Shown one piece after another: positions 58,516 through 64,000 of a stretch of 64,000 nucleotides of DNA (position 1 is the first letter of the stretch; each line of letters begins with the position of its first letter). Source of the DNA: Paraburkholderia dinghuensis (GTDB lineage: Bacteria; Pseudomonadota; Gammaproteobacteria; Burkholderiales; Burkholderiaceae); the NCBI RefSeq assembly GCF_003837865.1, contig NZ_RQIS01000001.1, positions 595,144-659,143 on the forward strand. The letters run 5' to 3'. Under the pieces are notes generated by a model. It made no database searches. It had not been told where the DNA came from and saw only the letters and a program-made list of their open reading frames with translations. The position numbers and the translations under genes were made by a program.

Positions 58516-58590
58516 GATCGTCCTCGGGCTAGTGCGCCCGGTTGGCGAGCCGCGCGAGCCCCGCTTCGGGCGCCAGCCGGCCTGTTACGC

Positions 58591-59022
58591 TCAGGCGAGA
58601 GCCTGTTCTATTTCGTGACGCACTGCGTCGCGCAGCAGCGTGGCCTGGGCGCGGCGCTGGCCTAGCATCGCCTCGGAGACCGTCCGCTGACGCGGCGCCC
58701 ACACGGGAAGCGGGAAGTGCGCGTCGTTCGTGAAGCGCGGAATGACATGCCAGTGCACGTGCGGCACCTGGTTGCCGAGGCTCGCCAGGTTCACCTTCGA
58801 CGGATGCATCACGCGGCGCACCGCACGCTCGACCGCATAGACCGCCCGCATCAGGTGTTCCCGGTCCGAATCGGCCAGATCGGAGAACTCCGCGACGTGC
58901 GTATTCCAGATCACCCGGCAGAAGCCCGGATAATCGGCCTCCGACGGCGCCAGCACGACGCGCATGCGCTCGTCCTGCCACAGCACGTCGCCGCCATCCT
59001 CACTGCAGAATACGCATGCCAT
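58591..59022 (-). CDS. HIT-family nucleotide-binding protein
   Basis: The 143-aa protein has the catalytic triad motif HVHWHVIPR and an N-terminal CVFCSEDGG pair of cysteines that may hold zinc. HIT proteins hydrolyse or transfer nucleotide phosphates. It is at the head of the HIT-DUF971-ubiE string and 46 bases downstream of the FAD/Fe-S oxidoreductase gene. Confidence 0.92.
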   Translation of the reverse strand: MACVFCSEDGGDVLWQDERMRVVLAPSEADYPGFCRVIWNTHVAEFSDLADSDREHLMRAVYAVERAVRRVMHPSKVNLASLGNQVPHVHWHVIPRFTNDAHFPLPVWAPRQRTVSEAMLGQRRAQATLLRDAVRHEIEQALA

Positions 59023-59068
59023 CGTCGTTCCCCCGAACTGGTATCACGAAAATCGTGTTGCGCCGCCA

Positions 59069-62000
59069 TTAGACCAGCACGCGCTCGATTCCGCCATTGT
59101 TCGCCTTCTGAACGTAGTCCGCCATCCAGTTTTCGCCAAGAATGTGGCGGGCCATTTCGATGACGATGTAGTCCGCGTCGATATTGGCGTCTTCGTTGTA
59201 GCGCTTCAACCCCTGGAGGCACGACGGGCAGCTCGTCAGGATCTTGACCTCCTGATCGGTGCCGACACCGCCCGCCTCCTCCCGCGTCGCGGGCTGCACA
59301 CCGTTCGCGCCGTTGCCGACGAGTGGAATGCCGCGCAACTTCGCCGCACCCTTGCGGATTTCCTCTTCCTTGCGGAAGCGCACCTGCGTCGAGATGTCCG
59401 GACGCGTCACGGCCAGCGTGCCGGATTCGCCGCAGCAGCGGTCGTTCTTCTCGATCCGGTAGCCGTCCTTTTCAGCGCCCATCAGCTCGTTGACGAGTTT
59501 CATCGAGTCCATCGTCTTGATCGGCGTGTGGCACGGGTCGTGGTACATGTAGCGCGTGCCCTTCACGCCGTCGAGCTTGATGCCCTTCTCCAGCAGGAAC
59601 TCGTGGATGTCGATGATGCGGCAACCCGGGAAGATCTTGTCGAATTCGTAACCGGCGAGCTGGTCGTAGCACGTGCCGCACGACACCACCACGGTCTTGA
59701 TGTCGAGGTAGTTCAGCGTGTTCGCGACGCGGTGGAACAGCACGCGGTTATCCGTGACCATCTTCTCGGCCTTGTCGTACTGACCCGAGCCGCGCTGCGG
59801 ATAACCGCAGCACAGGTAGCCCGGCGGCAGCACGGTCTGCACGCCCGCCTCCCACAGCATCGCCTGCGTCGCGAGGCCGACCTGCGAGAACAGGCGCTCG
59901 GAGCCGCAGCCGGGGAAGTAGAACACCGCCTCCGAATCGACGTTCGTCGTCTTCGGATTGCGGATGATCGGCACGATCTTGTTGTCCTCGATGTCGAGCA
60001 GCGCGCGCGCCGTCTTGTTCGGCAGGTTGCCCGGCATCTTCTTGTTGACGAAGTGGATCACCTGCTCGACCACGGGCGGCTTGCCCGTCGTCGCGGGCGG
60101 ACGGGCCGTCGTCTTCTTCGCGACCTTCTTCAGCAAGTCATTGCCAAGGCGCTGCGCCTTGTAGCCCACGCCCATCATCGCCGTGCGCACGAGATTGATG
60201 GTCTGCGGATTCGTCGCGTTGAGGAAGAACATGCCCGCCGCGTTGCCCGCATTGAACTTCTTCTTACCCATCTTGCGCAGCAGGTTGCGCATGTTCATCG
60301 TCACGTCGCCGAAGTCGATCTTGACCGGGCACGGCGTCACGCACTTGTGGCAGACCGTGCAATGGTCGGCGACGTCGTTGAACTCGTCCCAGTGCTTGAT
60401 CGACACACCGCGGCGCGTCTGCTCTTCGTACAGGAACGCCTCGACGAGCAGCGACGTCGCGAGGATCTTGTTGCGCGGGCTGTAAAGCAGGTTCGCGCGC
60501 GGCACGTGGGTCGCGCACACGGGCTTGCACTTGCCGCAGCGCAGGCAGTCCTTCACCGATTCGGCGATCGCACCGATATCGGACTGCTGCATGATCAGCG
60601 ATTCGTAGCCCATCAGACCGAACGACGGCGTATAGGCGTTGCGCAGATCGGCGCCGTCGAGCAGCTTGCCCGCGTTGAAGCGGCCCTGCGGATCGACGCG
60701 CTTCTTGTAGGCGCGGAAGTCGGCCATCTCCTCTTCCGTGAGGAATTCGAGCTTCGTGATGCCGATGCCGTGCTCGCCCGAGATCACGCCGTCGAGCGAA
60801 CGCGCGAGCTTCATGATGCGCGCGACTGCCGCGTGGGCGTCCTGCAGCATCTCGTAGTTGTCCGAGTTGACCGGGATGTTCGTGTGAACATTGCCGTCGC
60901 CGGCGTGCATGTGAAGCGCGACGAACACGCGTCCGCGCAGCACCTTCTTGTGGATCGCCTGGGCTTCGTCGAGGATCGGCTTGAACTCGCCGCCATTGAA
61001 AATCTGGCGCAGTTCAGCGCGGATCTCCGTCTTCCACGACACGCGCACCGTGCGGTCCTGCGTGATATGGAATACGTTCGCGCCGGGTTGCGCATCGACG
61101 CGGTCAGCGAATTTTTCCGCAAGCGCCTCGTAACCGAGTTGCACGAGATAGTGCTGCGCCTCGCGCAACGACAGATCGAGCTTGTCGCGCAGGAACTCCC
61201 AGCGCGCGCGCACGCGCTTGAGCAGCTCGAGCGCTTGCTGCACGCGGTCTTCGAGCAGTTCGGCGCTCGGGATTTCGCTGGCGTCGTCGCTCTTGCCAAG
61301 CGGCAGATTCCCGCCCTTGAAGAACGCTTCGAGCGCGTCGACGAGTTGCAGCTTGTTCTTGATCGACAGCTCGATGTTGATGCGCTCGATGCCGTCCGTG
61401 TACTCGCCCATGCGGTTGAGCGGGATCACGACGTCTTCGTTGATCTTGAACGCGTTGGTGTGCTTCGCGATCGCGGCGGTGCGGCTGCGGTCGAGCCAGA
61501 AGCGCTTGCGCGCCTCGGCGGAGATCGCGACGAAGCCCTCGCCGCTCTTGCCGTTGGCCATGCGGATCACTTCCGAGGTGGCTGCGGCCACGGCATCGGC
61601 ATCGTCGCCGACGATGTCGCCGATCAGCACCATCTTCGGGAACGCGTTGCGCTTGCTCTTGGTCGCATAGCCGACCGCGCGCAGATAGCGCTCGTCGAGG
61701 TGTTCGAGGCCCGCGAGAATCGCGCCACCCCGCTTCGACGTTTCGAACAGATAGTCCTTGATCTCGACGATGCTCGGAATCGCCTCGCGCGCCTGGCCGA
61801 AGAATTCGAGGCAGACGGTGCGCGTATTCGCGGGCATCTTGTGCAGCACCCAGCGCGCGGACGTGATGAGACCGTCGCAGCCTTCCTTCTGCACGCCGGG
61901 GAGACCTGCGAGGAATTTGTCGGTGACGTCCTTGCCGAGGCCCTCTTTGCGAAAGCGCTTGCCCTCGATGTCGAGCGATTCGGTGCGCAAGAGCTTTTCG

Positions 62001-63115
62001 CCCGGCGCATGCTCGCCGTCGAACCACTTCAGTTCGAAGCGCGCCACCGGGATGTCGTGAATCTTTCCGAGGTTATGGTCGAGGCGCGTGACTTCGAGCC
62101 AGTTGCCTTCGGGATCGACCATGCGCCACCAGGCGAGGTTGTCGAGCGCCGTGCCCCAGAGCACCGCCTTCTTGCCGCCCGCATTCATCGCGACGTTACC
62201 GCCGATGCACGACGCGTCGAGCGACGTGGGATCGACGGCGAACACGAAGCCCGCGGCTTCGGCCGCCTCGGTCACGCGGCGCGTGACGACGCCCGCGCCC
62301 GAAAAGATCGTCGGCACTTTGCGATCGACGCCCGGCAGGTCGGTCATCTCGACCGCGCCGAGCTGCTCGAGCTTTTCCGTGTTGATGACGGCCGAGAACG
62401 GCGTGAGCGGCACCGCGCCGCCCGTGTAGCCCGTGCCGCCCCCGCGCGGGATCACCGTGAGGCCGAGTTCGAAGCAGGCCTTCACGAGGCCCGCGATCTC
62501 GGCTTCGGTGTCGGGCGTGAGCACGACGAACGGATACTCGACGCGCCAGTCGGTGGCGTCGGTGACGTGTGAGACACGCGCGAGGCCGTCGAAGCGGATG
62601 TTGTCCTTCTGCGTGCGGCGGCCGAGCACCTTCGTCGCGCGGCGGCGCAGGTCGGCCATTTTCTCGAACTCGCCCGCGAACGCATCGATCGCGCGGCGCG
62701 CGGCGGCGACCAGCGTTTCGACGCGGGCCGCGCGATCCACAGCCGCATCGTCGCCGTGCGCGCTGAGGTCGGCGCGGCGACGCTTCTCGATTTCGGCGAG
62801 CCGGTGATTCAGCGCTTCGATCAGGAGCGCGCGGCGCTTCGGATTATCGAGCAGGTCGTCCTGCAGGTACGGATTGCGGCGCACGACCCAGATGTCGCCG
62901 AGCACTTCGTAGAGCATGCGTGCCGAGCGGCCGGTACGGCGCTCTGCCCGCAGTTCGGCGAGTGCCGCCCACGCATCCTCGCCCAGCAGACGGATGACAA
63001 TTTCCCGATCCGAAAAGGACGTGTAGTTATAGGGAATCTCGCGCAGACGCGGTTCGATGTCGGCGGCCACGGCGGCGGCAGCGCCATTAGGATCGAAAAC
63101 TTGAGGTGCGTTCAT
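59069..63115 (-). CDS. DUF3683 FAD-linked oxidase / Fe-S / CCG fusion dehydrogenase, 1348 aa
   Basis: A 2-hydroxyacid dehydrogenase of the D-lactate / D-2-hydroxyglutarate (YdiJ-like) type is most likely. N-terminal DUF3683 region covers about 1-190. The FAD_binding_4 domain has [18 protein letters not shown] near 240 and the FAD-oxidase C domain extends to about 760. Two 4Fe-4S clusters follow: [11 protein letters not shown] near 855 and [12 protein letters not shown] near 917. Two CCG cysteine-rich domains end the protein: FPGCGSE...LCCGYPQ near 1065 and HDPCHTP...RCCGESG near 1190-1225. The ATG at 63115 replaces a longer frame lacking similarity. Substrate is uncertain. Confidence 0.9.
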   Translation of the reverse strand: MNAPQVFDPNGAAAAVAADIEPRLREIPYNYTSFSDREIVIRLLGEDAWAALAELRAERRTGRSARMLYEVLGDIWVVRRNPYLQDDLLDNPKRRALLIEALNHRLAEIEKRRRADLSAHGDDAAVDRAARVETLVAAARRAIDAFAGEFEKMADLRRRATKVLGRRTQKDNIRFDGLARVSHVTDATDWRVEYPFVVLTPDTEAEIAGLVKACFELGLTVIPRGGGTGYTGGAVPLTPFSAVINTEKLEQLGAVEMTDLPGVDRKVPTIFSGAGVVTRRVTEAAEAAGFVFAVDPTSLDASCIGGNVAMNAGGKKAVLWGTALDNLAWWRMVDPEGNWLEVTRLDHNLGKIHDIPVARFELKWFDGEHAPGEKLLRTESLDIEGKRFRKEGLGKDVTDKFLAGLPGVQKEGCDGLITSARWVLHKMPANTRTVCLEFFGQAREAIPSIVEIKDYLFETSKRGGAILAGLEHLDERYLRAVGYATKSKRNAFPKMVLIGDIVGDDADAVAAATSEVIRMANGKSGEGFVAISAEARKRFWLDRSRTAAIAKHTNAFKINEDVVIPLNRMGEYTDGIERINIELSIKNKLQLVDALEAFFKGGNLPLGKSDDASEIPSAELLEDRVQQALELLKRVRARWEFLRDKLDLSLREAQHYLVQLGYEALAEKFADRVDAQPGANVFHITQDRTVRVSWKTEIRAELRQIFNGGEFKPILDEAQAIHKKVLRGRVFVALHMHAGDGNVHTNIPVNSDNYEMLQDAHAAVARIMKLARSLDGVISGEHGIGITKLEFLTEEEMADFRAYKKRVDPQGRFNAGKLLDGADLRNAYTPSFGLMGYESLIMQQSDIGAIAESVKDCLRCGKCKPVCATHVPRANLLYSPRNKILATSLLVEAFLYEEQTRRGVSIKHWDEFNDVADHCTVCHKCVTPCPVKIDFGDVTMNMRNLLRKMGKKKFNAGNAAGMFFLNATNPQTINLVRTAMMGVGYKAQRLGNDLLKKVAKKTTARPPATTGKPPVVEQVIHFVNKKMPGNLPNKTARALLDIEDNKIVPIIRNPKTTNVDSEAVFYFPGCGSERLFSQVGLATQAMLWEAGVQTVLPPGYLCCGYPQRGSGQYDKAEKMVTDNRVLFHRVANTLNYLDIKTVVVSCGTCYDQLAGYEFDKIFPGCRIIDIHEFLLEKGIKLDGVKGTRYMYHDPCHTPIKTMDSMKLVNELMGAEKDGYRIEKNDRCCGESGTLAVTRPDISTQVRFRKEEEIRKGAAKLRGIPLVGNGANGVQPATREEAGGVGTDQEVKILTSCPSCLQGLKRYNEDANIDADYIVIEMARHILGENWMADYVQKANNGGIERVLV

Positions 63116-63886
63116 GGTTGGACGACTCTTTGGGTCAGTACCGCGCAAACGGCTCGCTGGCCGTCTGGCCGATGCCGACGGGGCGCGTGGGGCGCTATTC
63201 TGAAATCTTGTCCGCCTGCGGCTGGTTGCGGACTCTGGGGATGGGGACAAGCGGCCGAAAGGCGGTAACACTCACGCCGACTCACGCCGACGGTTCCCCG
63301 GCGCTCAGACTCCGCGACACGATCGTGCGTGGCGGGCGTGCCGCTGCGCCGCGGGGCGGGTCTCGCGCCGCACGGGCATCAAATGGGCTGTCCGAGGTTG
63401 CCAGAGCATCTTCCGATCCTGGTTATCAAAACCGGATTTTAACGCATGATCCGCCCGTGCGCTGGCGCTGCGCAGAGCGCGTAGGGTCATACGGAATTCA
63501 CTTTCGCGCGACGACGAGGGCACTGACGCGGGACCTCGACGCCGGGCGCAAAATCGGGACGCTGCCCCGTCGCCTTGGGGCGTTGCGGGGAGAACGCCGT
63601 GCGCCCGGCGCCTTGATTCGCCGTCCGAATGGTCGGGAAATGCGCACCGTCGGCGCAGCCTCGCAGCCCGTGGTCGTCGCCTCCTGGCATCACCAGTCTT
63701 CCCGACCGCGAGGGCCTTTGCCCCGCGCCCCTCTTCGCCGGGCTCATGTTTCGTTTTCACGTAGCCCCGGTCCGCGCACAGCCCGCCAGCGCCCGCTTCC
63801 GCCCCGCCCTTACCCACGCCAGTGCCCAAGTCATTGGCGCTATGATTGACGTTTTCCCGTCATCAACTGCTCTAGCGCCCTCCAGC
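63116..63886. other. 0.77-kb gap between divergent FAD/Fe-S gene and ilvA
   Basis: Open frames here look like shadows of high-GC sequence and none is recognisable. A 10-base direct repeat (CTCACGCCGA twice, 63271-63290) and an AT-richer patch near 63420-63445 are the only visible structures. Promoters for both divergent genes should lie here. Confidence 0.6.
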
Positions 63887-64000
63887 ATGGCCTCCCACGA
63901 CGATTACCTGAAGAAAATCCTCACCGCCCGCGTCTACGACGTCGCCCGCGAGACCGAGCTGGAGCGCGCGCCGAACCTCTCGGCGCGCCTTGGCAACGCC
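63887..64000 (+). CDS. ilvA: Threonine dehydratase, biosynthetic (partial, N-terminal 38 codons)
   Basis: The first 38 residues, starting MASHDDYLKKILTARVYDVA and continuing into ELERAPNLSARLGN, match the N terminus of IlvA, which deaminates threonine to 2-oxobutanoate for isoleucine synthesis. The PLP lysine lies beyond the window. Identification rests on this short stretch. Confidence 0.8.
   Translation, partial: MASHDDYLKKILTARVYDVARETELERAPNLSARLGNA

Noticed and set aside
58964..62572. 1202-codon plus-strand open frame opposite the FAD/Fe-S gene
   Set aside because: Shadow frame dominated by Arg, Leu, Val and His; no motifs.
63271..63290. Direct repeat CTCACGCCGA x2 considered as an attachment or regulator site
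   Set aside because: Only two short GC-rich copies, far from the gene starts, with no symmetry.

Overview
This window is high-GC chromosomal DNA from a Burkholderiaceae bacterium, most likely Burkholderia, Paraburkholderia or Caballeronia. The evidence is the lptD-surA-pdxA-rsmA / amgK-murU neighbourhood, the ubiE-ubiJ-ubiB-fmdB-DUF502-aspS string, the DUF3683 FAD/Fe-S oxidoreductase, and a capsule locus whose lipid/PKS block matches the order of wcbP-Q-R-S-T of B. pseudomallei. These are judgements from reading proteins and gene order; no database search was run.

Region 1 (1-21443, all minus strand) is one tightly packed surface-polysaccharide operon read right to left. A lipid block comes first: short-chain dehydrogenase, LtaS/sulfatase-type membrane enzyme, a 2540-aa reducing polyketide/fatty-acid synthase, an LpxC-like deacetylase and an AONS/serine-palmitoyltransferase-type PLP enzyme. 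Export follows: OPX lipoprotein, KpsM, KpsT, KpsE. Then come a small coupled ORF, a UDP-ManNAc-type dehydrogenase, a coiled-coil/FkbM methyltransferase with 35-residue heptad-phased repeats, and a double-domain family 2 glycosyltransferase cut by the left edge. The PKS has no thioesterase, and the PLP enzyme two genes later is of the type that can release an acyl chain by condensation with an amino acid. My inference is that this operon makes a sphingoid-like or amino-lipid component for the polysaccharide. The left part looks lower in GC and has less biased codon use than the rest. A 0.9-kb AT-rich gap (21444-22357) precedes the operon.

Region 2 (22358-25086) holds gloA, a ketopantoate-reductase-family gene and an EamA permease. 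It ends with eight 9-bp tandem repeats and a strong two-way hairpin terminator between convergent genes. Region 3 (25087-32929) is the envelope and housekeeping block: rsmA, pdxA, surA and lptD on the minus strand, divergent from amgK-murU for peptidoglycan recycling. Region 4 (33048-40569) is mixed: an Atm1-type ABC exporter, a YciA-type thioesterase, a PAS/GGDEF/EAL c-di-GMP protein, a nitrate-reductase-associated-type protein and fdhD.

Region 5 (40554-47913) is a beta-oxidation cluster: TetR regulator, acyl-CoA dehydrogenase, FadB-like and FadA-like enzymes, and enoyl-CoA hydratase. A perfect palindrome containing GAAAC-CG-GTTTC, a PsrA-like operator, lies at the TetR promoter. Region 6 (48002-59022) holds phospholipase-D-type cardiolipin synthase, a Nudix hydrolase, aspS, DUF502, FmdB, a TPMT-family methyltransferase, ubiB, ubiJ, a Tim44-like protein, ubiE, DUF971 and a HIT protein, all minus strand. 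Region 7 holds a 1348-aa FAD/Fe-S dehydrogenase, a 0.77-kb gap and the first 38 codons of ilvA on the plus strand. I saw no tRNA, rRNA, CRISPR array or intact insertion sequence.
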